Source of the DNA: Miltoncostaeales bacterium
Lineage (GTDB): Bacteria > Actinomycetota > Thermoleophilia > Miltoncostaeales > Miltoncostaeaceae
Assembly: GCA_030833665.1 (NCBI GenBank)
Contig: JAURGT010000002.1
Span: 20,851 to 84,850 of the forward strand
Length of the DNA stretch: 64,000 nucleotides
Reading direction: 5' to 3'
The translations under genes were made by a program, and so were the position numbers. This document shows positions 33,415-42,512 of the stretch, one piece after another (position 1 is the stretch's first letter; the number at the start of each line of letters is the position of its first letter). Under the pieces are notes generated by a model. It was not told the DNA's origin. It was given only the letters and a program-made list of their open reading frames with translations, and did not search any database.

Positions 33415-34977
33415 CTAAACCACAACCAGCGACAGCGACCGCGGCGTGCCCCCCGCCGGCCGGGCGCTGATCACCCATCTGCCGCGCCCGAGCGAGGCTC
33501 CGCCAAGGCTCCCCGCGAGGACCAGCAGGTTGGCGCCATCGACGCCGTTCATCTCGATTGATCCCACGACCCGGCGCGAGCCGTTGCGGCGCGCCGTGAT
33601 GCGCACGCGCGATGCCTCGGAAAGCCCGAAGGTGATGCGGATCGGCTGCCTCGGACGCACGCGCGAGGGCCGCGCCCGCAGGTCGACCACCAGCGGGGCC
33701 CCCGCGGTCGACGCTCCGGCGACGCCCGTGGCGGTCATCACGCCGGACGGCGCGAAAGCGGGCTCCTGGGCCGGGTTCGTCCACTGCCACGCCACCGGGG
33801 CGACCCCGTCGTCGCTCGTGGTGGCCTGCGGGGCGATGGCAGGGCGCGCGGGATCGGAGATCGTGGTTCCGGTGGTGAACGCGCCCTGTGCCGGTCGCAG
33901 GGCGGCCTGCACCACCGACGCGCCTGCCACCACGGAGGGCCACGTCACCACCGCGGAACCGGCGCCGCTTACGGCCACGGACGGCGCGCCCGAGGTGGAC
34001 GAGGGGTCGGAGAGATCATGCGCCGCCCCCCATGCCTGTCCCGCCGGCCGCTCAGCCGCCTGCACCACGCCGGACCGCGACCAGGCCACGACCGCGCCCC
34101 CTGCGGCGTCCACGCCCACCCGCGCGCCGCGGGCCTGCGGCGCGGGGCGCGAGAGGTCTTCGGGGGCCGTCCATCCGCCGGTCACCTGGCGCACCGCCGA
34201 CTGCACCACTACGGCGTCCCCGCGGGTGAGGGTCCAGGCCGCGATCGCGGTTCCATCGGGTGCGAGGGCCACCGAGGGATCCACGATCACCGCCGTGCCT
34301 GCGGGCGATGGGGTGTCGGCCGGGGAGAATCCGCCAGTGGGGCCGCGCGTGGCCGATCGCACGCGGTAGGTGCCGCCATCGTCCTGGCGCCAGAGAACGA
34401 TCACGCCCGTGGGGCCGCCCGCCACGGAGGGCCCCGACGCCTGCTCGCCCTCGGGCGATACGCGTGCCTGCGCCCCGAAGCGTCCATCGCCGCGACCGCA
34501 TGCGGCGCGGATGGCGCTGCGCCCGCCCTCATCCGACTGCCAGGCGACGAGCGGACCGCATCCGAGCCCGAATGCCACGCGTGGAGCGAGCGCCACCCGC
34601 CCCGCTGGGGAGATCGTCGTGGCCGGGAGGAACCTCTTGCGCGCCGGCCGGATGCTCGCGCGCACACGGCCGCGCTCGACCCACGCGACCGCGGCGAGGC
34701 CATCGTCGGTCATGGCCACCGCGACGTCGGCTGCGCCGCGGCCACTGCCCGGAACGCGTACCGGCGAGTACCACGGACCCCCCGGGGTGCGCAGCGACGC
34801 CATCACGCCGTCGCGGGTGGTCCACGCCGCCACGGCACGGCCGTCATCGTTGCCGGCCACGGCCGGCGGTCCGGAACCGCGGGCCGGAGGCGCGAGCGCC
34901 GATGGCGGGAGCCACGGGGCGGATGCGGCTGCTGCGGGTGCCGCCAGCACTGCGGCGAGAGCGAGGACGCGAAGCAC
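33415..34977 (-). CDS. Secreted protein with about seven beta-propeller-like repeats and a C-terminal Ig-like/FnIII-like segment
   Basis: Signal peptide; recurring P(S/A)VA...DG.AV.AW....G.VQ.A.RP..GGW..P..LS about every 45-60 aa; C-terminal RPSRVRPRQPIRITFGLSEASRVRITARRNG. Confidence 0.75.
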   Translation of the reverse strand: MLRVLALAAVLAAPAAAASAPWLPPSALAPPARGSGPPAVAGNDDGRAVAAWTTRDGVMASLRTPGGPWYSPVRVPGSGRGAADVAVAMTDDGLAAVAWVERGRVRASIRPARKRFLPATTISPAGRVALAPRVAFGLGCGPLVAWQSDEGGRSAIRAACGRGDGRFGAQARVSPEGEQASGPSVAGGPTGVIVLWRQDDGGTYRVRSATRGPTGGFSPADTPSPAGTAVIVDPSVALAPDGTAIAAWTLTRGDAVVVQSAVRQVTGGWTAPEDLSRPAPQARGARVGVDAAGGAVVAWSRSGVVQAAERPAGQAWGAAHDLSDPSSTSGAPSVAVSGAGSAVVTWPSVVAGASVVQAALRPAQGAFTTGTTISDPARPAIAPQATTSDDGVAPVAWQWTNPAQEPAFAPSGVMTATGVAGASTAGAPLVVDLRARPSRVRPRQPIRITFGLSEASRVRITARRNGSRRVVGSIEMNGVDGANLLVLAGSLGGASLGRGRWVISARPAGGTPRSLSLVVV

Positions 34978-35036
34978 GCCTGAATCGTAGGACGACTCGG
35001 GAAGGGAGGGGCGCCCGCCTGTCGAAACACAGGCAC

Positions 35037-35840
35037 GTGCCACCTGACGCAACCGAACTCGCTGAGGTCCTCCGCCGCGATTACGAGCGGTTCAGCCCGG
35101 CCCAGCAGGCCCTGGCCCGCTACCTCGTGGATCACCTCGCGGAGCTCCCGCTGGTGTCCGCGCACGAGGTGGCTCAGGCCGCCCACTGCAGCCCAGCGAC
35201 CGTCGTGCGCTTCGCGCAGGCCCTCGGCTACGCGGGGTACCCCGAACTGCAGCGCACGGTGCGCCAGGCCCACCGGCCCGGGCTCGGCGTGCGGGCCATC
35301 GGCGCGCCCGGGCAGCCGGGCCGCGTGCAGGTGCTCGACACCGACCGCCTCGCCCTCGAGGACCTCGCCGCACGACTTGGCACAGAGGGCGTGCAGCCCC
35401 TCGTCACGCCCCTGGCGGGTGTCGCGCCCATCGTGGTCGCAGGCGACGCGCCCGCCCGCCCGGTTCTTGCCCTGCTCGAGGACCGCCTCGCGCGCGGCGG
35501 TCGCGAGGTGCTCGTCGTCGATTCAGGCGAGCCGCGCATTCGCATGCGGCTCGGTGCGCTCGCCCGCGGCGGGGGGCTCATCGCCGTTTCCGTGGGCAAG
35601 GAGACCCGCGTGGCCGAGTACGCCGTGGCCGCTGCGCGGTCTGCTGGCGCCCCCGCGGTGGCGCTCGTGGATTCCAGTCTCTCCGCCGCCGCCCGTGCCC
35701 CCGTGGTGCGGGTCGTTCCGGCAGAGGAGCGCGGTGGCGAGCCCAGCATCACGGCGTTCGTGGCGGTGGCGCAGGCCCTTGCCCACGGCATCGCGGCGCA
35801 CCAGCTCCCGCGCCGCAACCTGACGGCCATCCCTGCCTAG
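35037..35840 (+). CDS. RpiR/MurR family transcriptional regulator
   Basis: RFSPAQQALARYLVDHLAELPLVSAHEVAQAAHCSPATVVRFAQALGYAGYPELQRTVRQ (HTH_6) plus SIS-like C-domain. Confidence 0.82.
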   Translation: MPPDATELAEVLRRDYERFSPAQQALARYLVDHLAELPLVSAHEVAQAAHCSPATVVRFAQALGYAGYPELQRTVRQAHRPGLGVRAIGAPGQPGRVQVLDTDRLALEDLAARLGTEGVQPLVTPLAGVAPIVVAGDAPARPVLALLEDRLARGGREVLVVDSGEPRIRMRLGALARGGGLIAVSVGKETRVAEYAVAAARSAGAPAVALVDSSLSAAARAPVVRVVPAEERGGEPSITAFVAVAQALAHGIAAHQLPRRNLTAIPA

Positions 35841-35919
35841 CGCGTAACGGCCCTTTACGGGTGCCCGGTAGGGCCTGCTCCGTTCTACACTCCCGGCGAT
35901 CCCGATCAGGAGTTGTTGA

Positions 35920-36834
35920 GTGAGCGACGACGTCGCAGGCAACGGCGCCCAGGGCGCCACCGGCACCGACGCGGTGAAGGCGGGCCTTGCCCGCATGCTC
36001 AAGGGTGGCGTGATCATGGATGTGGTCGACGCCGGGCAGGCGAAGATCGCCGAGGACTCCGGCGCATGCGCCGTGATGGCCCTCGAGCGCATCCCCGCCG
36101 AGATCCGCAAGGCCGGCGGCGTTGCGCGCATGAGCGACCCCGAGATGATCATGGGCATCCAGGAGGCTGTCACCATTCCCGTGATGGCCAAGTGCCGCAT
36201 CGGCCACTACGTCGAGGCGCAGGTGCTGCAGGCGCTCGAGATCGATTACATCGACGAGTCCGAGGTGCTCACTCCCGCCGATGAGGCGAGCCACGTCGAC
36301 AAGCGCGCCTTCACCGTGCCATTCGTCTGCGGCGCCACCAACCTCGGCGAGGCCCTGCGCCGCGTGGCCGAGGGCGCCGCGATGATCCGCACGAAGGGCG
36401 AGGCCGGAACCGGCAACGTGGTAGAGGCCGTGCGCCACATGAAGACCATCACGCAGGACATCCGGCGCGTGGCATCGGCCACGCCTGATGAGCGGTTCGC
36501 CATCGCGAAGGAGATGGCCGCGCCACTCGAGCTCATCGAGTGGGTGGGCCTGCACGGTCGCCTGCCCGTGGTGAACTTCTCGGCCGGCGGGATCGCCACC
36601 CCTGCGGACGCCGCGCTGATGATGCACCTGGGCGCAGAGGGGGTGTTCGTGGGCAGCGGCATCTTCATGAGCGAGGACCCGCCGGCCCGTGCGCGCGCCA
36701 TCGTGGAGGCCACCACGCACTGGGACGACCCCGAGGTGGTCGCCCGGGTCTCGCGCGGCCTGCGCGAGGCGATGCCCGGCATCGAGATCGGCGAGCTGGG
36801 CGAGGGCGGACTGCTGCAGACCCGGGGCTGGTGA
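35920..36834 (+). CDS. pdxS: Pyridoxal 5'-phosphate synthase lyase subunit
   Basis: [67 protein letters not shown]. Confidence 0.97.
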   Translation: MSDDVAGNGAQGATGTDAVKAGLARMLKGGVIMDVVDAGQAKIAEDSGACAVMALERIPAEIRKAGGVARMSDPEMIMGIQEAVTIPVMAKCRIGHYVEAQVLQALEIDYIDESEVLTPADEASHVDKRAFTVPFVCGATNLGEALRRVAEGAAMIRTKGEAGTGNVVEAVRHMKTITQDIRRVASATPDERFAIAKEMAAPLELIEWVGLHGRLPVVNFSAGGIATPADAALMMHLGAEGVFVGSGIFMSEDPPARARAIVEATTHWDDPEVVARVSRGLREAMPGIEIGELGEGGLLQTRGW

Positions 36835-37475
36835 GCGCGGCCGACGCACGGCGCCCTCGCATCGGCGTGCTCGCCGTGCAGGGGGCGGTGTCCGAGCACG
36901 AGGCCGCGCTGGCCGATGTCGGCGCGCGCACCTCGCGCGTGCGCAGTGCCGTCGACCTCGAGGCGCTCGACGGCATCGTCATCCCCGGCGGGGAGAGCAC
37001 GACATTCGGGCTCGTGGCCGGCGAGTCCGGGCTGCTCGACGCCCTGCGCGCGCGCGTGGACCGCGGCCTGCCGGTGCTGGGCACATGCGCCGGCATGATC
37101 ATGCTGGCCAGCGGCATCGAGGGCGGCGGCCCCCAGCCGCTGGTTGGCGGCATGGACATCGTGGTGCGCCGCAACGCATTCGGGCGCCAGGTGCACTCGT
37201 TCGAGGCGCCCGTGGATGTTCCCGCGCTGGGTGATCCGCCCGTGCGCGGTATCTTCATCCGTGCTCCCTGGATTGAGCGTGTCGGCCCCGGGGTCGAGGT
37301 GCTCGCAGAGCACGGGGGGCATCCGGTCGCCGCGCGCGACGCCACGCGCATCGTGGCGGCATTCCACCCGGAGCTCACCGACGACAGGCGCCTGCACCGC
37401 CTGTTCGTCGAGGAGGTGCGGGAGAGGTCAGCAGGAACGGAGCACGAGGAGGACACCGTTGTCGGGGCACAGTAA
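36831..37475 (+). CDS. pdxT: Pyridoxal 5'-phosphate synthase glutaminase subunit
   Basis: [60 protein letters not shown]. Confidence 0.96.
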   Translation: MSAADARRPRIGVLAVQGAVSEHEAALADVGARTSRVRSAVDLEALDGIVIPGGESTTFGLVAGESGLLDALRARVDRGLPVLGTCAGMIMLASGIEGGGPQPLVGGMDIVVRRNAFGRQVHSFEAPVDVPALGDPPVRGIFIRAPWIERVGPGVEVLAEHGGHPVAARDATRIVAAFHPELTDDRRLHRLFVEEVRERSAGTEHEEDTVVGAQ

Positions 37476-38211
37476 GTGGGCCACCATCAAGCGCAAGAAG
37501 GGCGCGGCCGATGCCAAGCGCGGCCAGCTCTTCTCCAAGCTCTCGCGGGCCATCACCGTGGCTGCGCGCGAGGGCGGCGGCGACCCGGTGTCGAATGCCG
37601 CGCTCGCCACGGCCATCGAGAAGGCCCGGGCCAACTCGATGCCCAAGGACAACATCGAGCGCGCGATCCAGAAGGGCACAGGCGCGGGCGGCGACGGCGT
37701 CGACTATGAGGCCGTCACCTACGAGGGCTACGGGCCGGGCGGGGTGGCGATCATCTGCGTGGCGCTCACCGACAACCGCAATCGCACCGCCAGCGACGTG
37801 CGCCACATCTTCACGAAGAATGGGTCCGAGCTGGGCACTCCCGGCAGCGTGGCGTGGCAGTTCGAGCGCAAGGGCATCATCCTCGTGGACGGCGAGGGGG
37901 TTGACGAGGATGCCCTCATGGACGCGGCCCTCGAGGGCGGCGCCGAGGACATCACCGAGGACGGCTCGCAGTGGCAGGTGGTCACCGAACCGACCGGCCT
38001 CTCGGCGGTGCGCGAGAGCCTCGAGGGCGCGGGATTCGCCGCGGCGTCCGCGGACATCACCATGCTTCCCAAGACCACGGTGGAGGCGGGCGAGAAGGAG
38101 GCCCGCCAACTGCTCCGCCTCATCGACAGCCTCGAGGAGAATGACGACGTCCAGGACGTCTACGCCAACTTCGACATCTCCGAACAGGTCATGGAGGCCG
38201 TTGCCGGCTAG
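37459..38211 (+). CDS. YebC/PmpR family transcriptional regulator
   Basis: [63 protein letters not shown] start inside the pdxT 3' end. Confidence 0.95.
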   Translation: MSGHSKWATIKRKKGAADAKRGQLFSKLSRAITVAAREGGGDPVSNAALATAIEKARANSMPKDNIERAIQKGTGAGGDGVDYEAVTYEGYGPGGVAIICVALTDNRNRTASDVRHIFTKNGSELGTPGSVAWQFERKGIILVDGEGVDEDALMDAALEGGAEDITEDGSQWQVVTEPTGLSAVRESLEGAGFAAASADITMLPKTTVEAGEKEARQLLRLIDSLEENDDVQDVYANFDISEQVMEAVAG

Positions 38212-38223
38212 GGGCGTCGCCCC

Positions 38224-38721
38224 GTGATCGCGCTGGGGATCGACCCCGGCCTTGCCAACACCGGGTACGGCGTCGTGCGCCGCGCGGGCAGCCGCATGGA
38301 GGTGCTCGCCCACGGCACCATCCGAACGAAGGCCGCGACGCCCACCGAGGAGCGCCTCCTGGCCCTGCACGACGGCCTCGCAGTGGTCATCGCCGAGCAC
38401 CGACCCGAGGTGGCCGCCATCGAGGGGTTCTTCGTGCACCCGGTGAGCAAGGCGGCCATGGGCATGGCGGCTGCGCGAGGGGCCCTGCTCGTCTCATGCG
38501 CCCAGGCCGGGCTGGCGGTGGCCGAGTACACGCCCACCGCCATCAAGCAGTCCATCAGCGGCAACGGCCGCGCGGGCAAGGACCAGGTACGCGCGATGGT
38601 CACCCGGCTCACCGGCGTGGCTGCCGACACCGACCACTCCGCCGATGCCATCGCCGTGGCCATATGCCACGCCGCGGCGGGCCCCCTGCAGGCCGCGATC
38701 GGCGTCCGGGAGCGGCGATAG
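38224..38721 (+). CDS. ruvC: Holliday junction endodeoxyribonuclease RuvC
   Basis: ALGIDPGLANTGYGVV..VAAIEGFFVHPVSKAAMGMAAARGALL..VAEYTPTAIKQSISGNGRAGKDQV. Confidence 0.96.
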   Translation: MIALGIDPGLANTGYGVVRRAGSRMEVLAHGTIRTKAATPTEERLLALHDGLAVVIAEHRPEVAAIEGFFVHPVSKAAMGMAAARGALLVSCAQAGLAVAEYTPTAIKQSISGNGRAGKDQVRAMVTRLTGVAADTDHSADAIAVAICHAAAGPLQAAIGVRERR

Positions 38722-38731
38722 CCTCCGTCGC

Positions 38732-39310
38732 ATGATCCGGTTCGTGCGCGGCCACCTGGTGGCCGCCGACGCCGACGGCGTCGTGGTGGGCATGGGGGGA
38801 ATGGGATTCGGCGTGCGGATCTCCGATTCCACGCGCGCCGACCTCCCCGGCATCGGCAGCGAGGTGGTCCTGCACACCCACCTCGTGGTGCGCGAGGACG
38901 CCCTCGACCTCTACGGCTTCAGCGACGAGTCGGAGCGGGTCATCTTCGAGTCACTCCTCGGCGTGAGCGGCGTGGGGCCGCGCAGCGCGCTGGCCATCTG
39001 CGGGCTCGGAACCCCGCAGGCCGTGGCGCTGGCCATCGGGGGCGGCGACGCGGCGTACATCTCGAAGGCCGCCGGGGTGGGGAAGAAGACCGCCGAGCGC
39101 GTCATCCTCGACCTGCGTGACAAGGTGGGCGTCGCGGGCGGGCCTCCCGGCACCAGCGAACTGGCCACGGGGCCGCGTGGCGGCGCGCGCGAGGGCCTGG
39201 TGGCGCTGGGCTTCCCGCCCGACCAGGTGGATGCCGCCCTCGCGGGCGCGGACGCCGACCTCGATGAGGAGGCCCTCATCCGCCATGGCCTCGCGGTGCT
39301 CGGGCGATGA
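38732..39310 (+). CDS. ruvA: Holliday junction DNA helicase subunit RuvA
   Basis: [45 protein letters not shown]. Confidence 0.95.
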   Translation: MIRFVRGHLVAADADGVVVGMGGMGFGVRISDSTRADLPGIGSEVVLHTHLVVREDALDLYGFSDESERVIFESLLGVSGVGPRSALAICGLGTPQAVALAIGGGDAAYISKAAGVGKKTAERVILDLRDKVGVAGGPPGTSELATGPRGGAREGLVALGFPPDQVDAALAGADADLDEEALIRHGLAVLGR

Positions 39311-40392
39311 CCGGCGACGACCGTATGGGTGATCCCGAGGTGACGCCCGAGGAGGAGTCGTTCGATACCTCACTGCGCCCGCGCACGCTTGATGACTTCA
39401 TCGGGCAGGACTCCGTACGCCAGCAACTGGGCATCTTCCTCGAGGCCGCTCGCCAGCGGCAGGAGGCCCTCGACCACGTTCTTCTCGCCGGCCCGCCTGG
39501 CTTGGGCAAGACGTCGCTGGCCATCATCCTGGCGTCGGAGATGGGCGTGGAGATCACGATCACGAGCGGTCCCGTGCTCGAGCGCAAGGGCGACCTCGCG
39601 GCCATCCTCACGGCCCTCGGCCCCGGTGACGTGCTGTTCGTGGACGAGATCCACCGCATGAACCGCTCGGTGGAGGAGGTCCTCTACCCGGCGATGGAGG
39701 ACTTCCAGCTCGACGTCGTTCTGGGGCAGGGGCCCCAGGCGCGCACGCTCCGGCTCGACCTCCCGCGGTTCACGCTGGTGGGTGCCACCACTCGCTCGGG
39801 CCTCCTCACCACGCCGCTGCGCGACCGCTTCGGTGTGGTGCAGCGCCTCGACTACTACGGACCCGACGACCTCGCGCGCATCATCGCGCGCTCGGCCGAC
39901 CTGCTGGGCGTCGAGGTGGCACCCGACGGCGCCGTGGCCATCGCGGTGCGGTCGCGCGGCACGCCCCGCATCGCCAACCGCCTGCTCCGTCGCGTGCGCG
40001 ACGTGGCACAGGTGAAGGCCATGGGGCGCATCGACCAGTCGGTGGCCGAGGAGGCCCTGCAGGTCCTCGAGGTGGACGACGCGGGCCTCGACGACCTCGA
40101 CCGCAAGATCCTCACCCACCTGGCCGTTACGTTCAGCGGCCGTCCCACCGGGCTCGGCACCCTGGCCGACGCCGTGGGGGAGAGCCCCGACACAATCGAG
40201 GATGTCTACGAGCCGTTCCTGCTGCAGCAGGGCCTGCTGGCGCGTACTCCGCGTGGCCGCGTGGCCACGGCCCGTGCCTACGTGCACCTGGGCCTTGAGG
40301 TGCCGCGTGAGGTGCGCGCCCAGTCCGGTGGGCAGGACGCGCTCTTCGGTGACGACGGCGAGCCCGGCGCGGCCTGGGGAGTCCTCCCCTAG
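39307..40392 (+). CDS. ruvB: Holliday junction DNA helicase RuvB
   Basis: [73 protein letters not shown]. Confidence 0.98.
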   Translation: MTGDDRMGDPEVTPEEESFDTSLRPRTLDDFIGQDSVRQQLGIFLEAARQRQEALDHVLLAGPPGLGKTSLAIILASEMGVEITITSGPVLERKGDLAAILTALGPGDVLFVDEIHRMNRSVEEVLYPAMEDFQLDVVLGQGPQARTLRLDLPRFTLVGATTRSGLLTTPLRDRFGVVQRLDYYGPDDLARIIARSADLLGVEVAPDGAVAIAVRSRGTPRIANRLLRRVRDVAQVKAMGRIDQSVAEEALQVLEVDDAGLDDLDRKILTHLAVTFSGRPTGLGTLADAVGESPDTIEDVYEPFLLQQGLLARTPRGRVATARAYVHLGLEVPREVRAQSGGQDALFGDDGEPGAAWGVLP

Positions 40393-40422
40393 GCCGCGCG
40401 GGTCGCGTCGTCGGCCCCGCCG

Positions 40423-40878
40423 CTACTTCTGCGCGAACGTCATCTCGAGGTTCACGCCCTCGGGGATGCTCTCCACCGCGTCGAGGGTGAACTCGTAGAT
40501 CGACCCGCCGGTGGTGAACTTCGCGTCGGTGATGTCGTAGGCGCCCTCGTACTGTGACTCCACCGTGGTCTTGGGCTCGCCCATGTTGGTGCCGGTGAGC
40601 TCGATCTGCACGGTGCGGGCCGCCGCGCCGCCGCCGAGCGGCACCTTGGCGGTGCATGCCTCCTCCGCCCCGACGCACGGGATCGTCTCCGAGGCGGTGG
40701 TGGCGGTGGTGGCGGTGGTGTCGGTCGTGGCCGTGGTGTCCACGGTTGCCGTCGTATCAGTGGTCGCCGTGGCGGCGGCGGTGGACGCCGTGTCGGACGA
40801 ACTGCCGCAGCCGGCGAGGACGAGCGCGCCCCCGATGAGGCCTGTGGCGGCGAGGGTGACGATGCGGTTGCGGTTCAT
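40423..40878 (-). CDS. Lipoprotein with Thr-rich linker, hypothetical
   Basis: Lipobox LVLAGCG; ATTDTTATVDTTATTDTTATT linker; ATGA-coupled to upstream glycosyltransferase. Confidence 0.65.
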   Translation of the reverse strand: MNRNRIVTLAATGLIGGALVLAGCGSSSDTASTAAATATTDTTATVDTTATTDTTATTATTASETIPCVGAEEACTAKVPLGGGAAARTVQIELTGTNMGEPKTTVESQYEGAYDITDAKFTTGGSIYEFTLDAVESIPEGVNLEMTFAQK

Positions 40879-42071
40879 GCTGTGCCTCCTGTTGGGGCTG
40901 AGTGGCGGACGGCGCCGGGCCGCTTGGAGTCGAGGACCTCGTTGTAGATGGCCTCGATGCGGTCGGTGACCCGGGGCCAGTCGAATTCCTCCTCCACCGC
41001 GATTCTCCCCCGGCGACCGATGTCCTCGGCGCGCGCGGGGTCGTCCAGCACCTCGGCGAGGCCGCGCGCGAGCTCAGCCGGGTCGTGCGCTGGCACGAAA
41101 CGCCCCGGAACATCGCCGCGGATCACCTGGCGGAAGCCCACGTTGTCCGCAGCCACCACGGGGGTGCCCGATGCCAAGGCCTCGAGCAGCACGACGCCGA
41201 ATGACGCGAGCACGCACGGCGCGGCCATGACATCCGCCTCGCGGTAGAACCGCGGGCGCTCCTCGTTGAGCAGCCCGAGCCACTCCACGCGGTCCCACAC
41301 GTCAAGGCTCTTCGCCTTGCGCTCGTAAACCGGTCGCGCGGGGCCGTCGCCGATTACCTGCACCGTGAAGTCACGCCCCTCCGCCTTCAGGATGGCCGCG
41401 GCCTCGAGAAGGTCGGCGAGGGCGTTGCGCGGGTCGAATCGCCCGACGAAGAGGATGCGCGGCGGCCCGGCGGGGCGATCCTCACCCGGGCCGAGCGGCC
41501 GGTAGAGCGAGCAGTCGATGCCGTTCGGCACGACGTCCCACTCCCCGGGGAAGTAATGGCCGAGCGCCTCGATGCATGCCTCCGAGACCGCGATGCGCCG
41601 GTCGAGGCGGGCGAGCGAGTTGCGCACGTAGGTGCCGATGCGGTCGTAGAGCCAGTGGCCCTCGTCGAAATAGGTATGGAACGTGCCAACGGTGCACGGC
41701 GCCGTGGATACCCGCAGCACGCCCATGGGCAGGGTGGGGGAGGCCAGGCCCTGGGCATGAACGACGTCCATGCCCCGCACCGCCCGGGCGATCTGGTGCT
41801 TGATGCCGAGGCCCACGGTGAGGCGCGCGATCGACCCGTTGGCGACCCACGGCATTGACTTGCCGATGCGGGTGGTGCGGTAGCCGTGCACGCGGTGCGC
41901 TTCGCGGTCGAGCTCCGCAACCTCGGCGGCCTCGCCGATGTTGCCGGTGACGACGGTGACGTCGTGGCCACGCTGCGCGAGCTCGCGCGAGAGGAAGTGC
42001 ACGTGCTCGCTCACGCCCCCCAGGATGGGGTAGGCGTACTCGGTGACCATCGCGATCGACAGGTGCCTCAC
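40875..42071 (-). CDS. GT4 family glycosyltransferase (PimB/PimC-like)
   Basis: IAMVTEYAYPILGGVSEHVHFLSRELAQRGHDVTVVTG..VPNGIDCSLYRPL..ILFVGRFDPRN..FGVVLLEALASGTPVVA. Confidence 0.9.
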   Translation of the reverse strand: MRHLSIAMVTEYAYPILGGVSEHVHFLSRELAQRGHDVTVVTGNIGEAAEVAELDREAHRVHGYRTTRIGKSMPWVANGSIARLTVGLGIKHQIARAVRGMDVVHAQGLASPTLPMGVLRVSTAPCTVGTFHTYFDEGHWLYDRIGTYVRNSLARLDRRIAVSEACIEALGHYFPGEWDVVPNGIDCSLYRPLGPGEDRPAGPPRILFVGRFDPRNALADLLEAAAILKAEGRDFTVQVIGDGPARPVYERKAKSLDVWDRVEWLGLLNEERPRFYREADVMAAPCVLASFGVVLLEALASGTPVVAADNVGFRQVIRGDVPGRFVPAHDPAELARGLAEVLDDPARAEDIGRRGRIAVEEEFDWPRVTDRIEAIYNEVLDSKRPGAVRHSAPTGGTA

Positions 42072-42179
42072 GGGCGGCCACCGTACCACGCGCATCGGGG
42101 TGCCCCGATCACCGCGGGGTGCCGTTGGCGCTGCTAGCCTGCGCCCGTCCCGCACCCCATTCCGGAGGCCGGATCCCGC

Positions 42180-42473
42180 ATGTCATCTGCGGTCCTTCTG
42201 CCCGTTTACATCATCATCTTCGTGGCGCTCATCTACTTCGTGGGCATCCGCCCGCAGCAGAAGCGCCGTCGCGAGATGGAGGAACTCGCTCGCACGCTCT
42301 CGCCGGGCGACGAGGTGCTCACCACCTCGGGCATCTACGGCATCGTCTCCGAGGTGGAGGATGGCGGCACGATCATCCTGCAGGTCGCGGAGGACGTCGA
42401 CATCCGCATCTCGCAGCAGGCCGTGGCCCGCAAGACGAGCCCCGAGGCAGACGCCGCGGCGGCCGCCGAATAG
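42180..42473 (+). CDS. yajC: Preprotein translocase subunit YajC
   Basis: IYFVGIRPQQKRRREMEELARTLSPGDEVLTTSGIYGIV. Confidence 0.93.
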   Translation: MSSAVLLPVYIIIFVALIYFVGIRPQQKRRREMEELARTLSPGDEVLTTSGIYGIVSEVEDGGTIILQVAEDVDIRISQQAVARKTSPEADAAAAAE

Positions 42474-42512
42474 GCGAGGCGCCATCCGCTTGTCCATGAC
42501 CGGGCCACGCCG

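Noticed and set aside
40690-40800. Thr-rich GTGGT repeat tract as a VNTR or CRISPR-like array
   Set aside because: Imperfect codon-level repeat encoding a lipoprotein linker; no spacer/repeat regularity.
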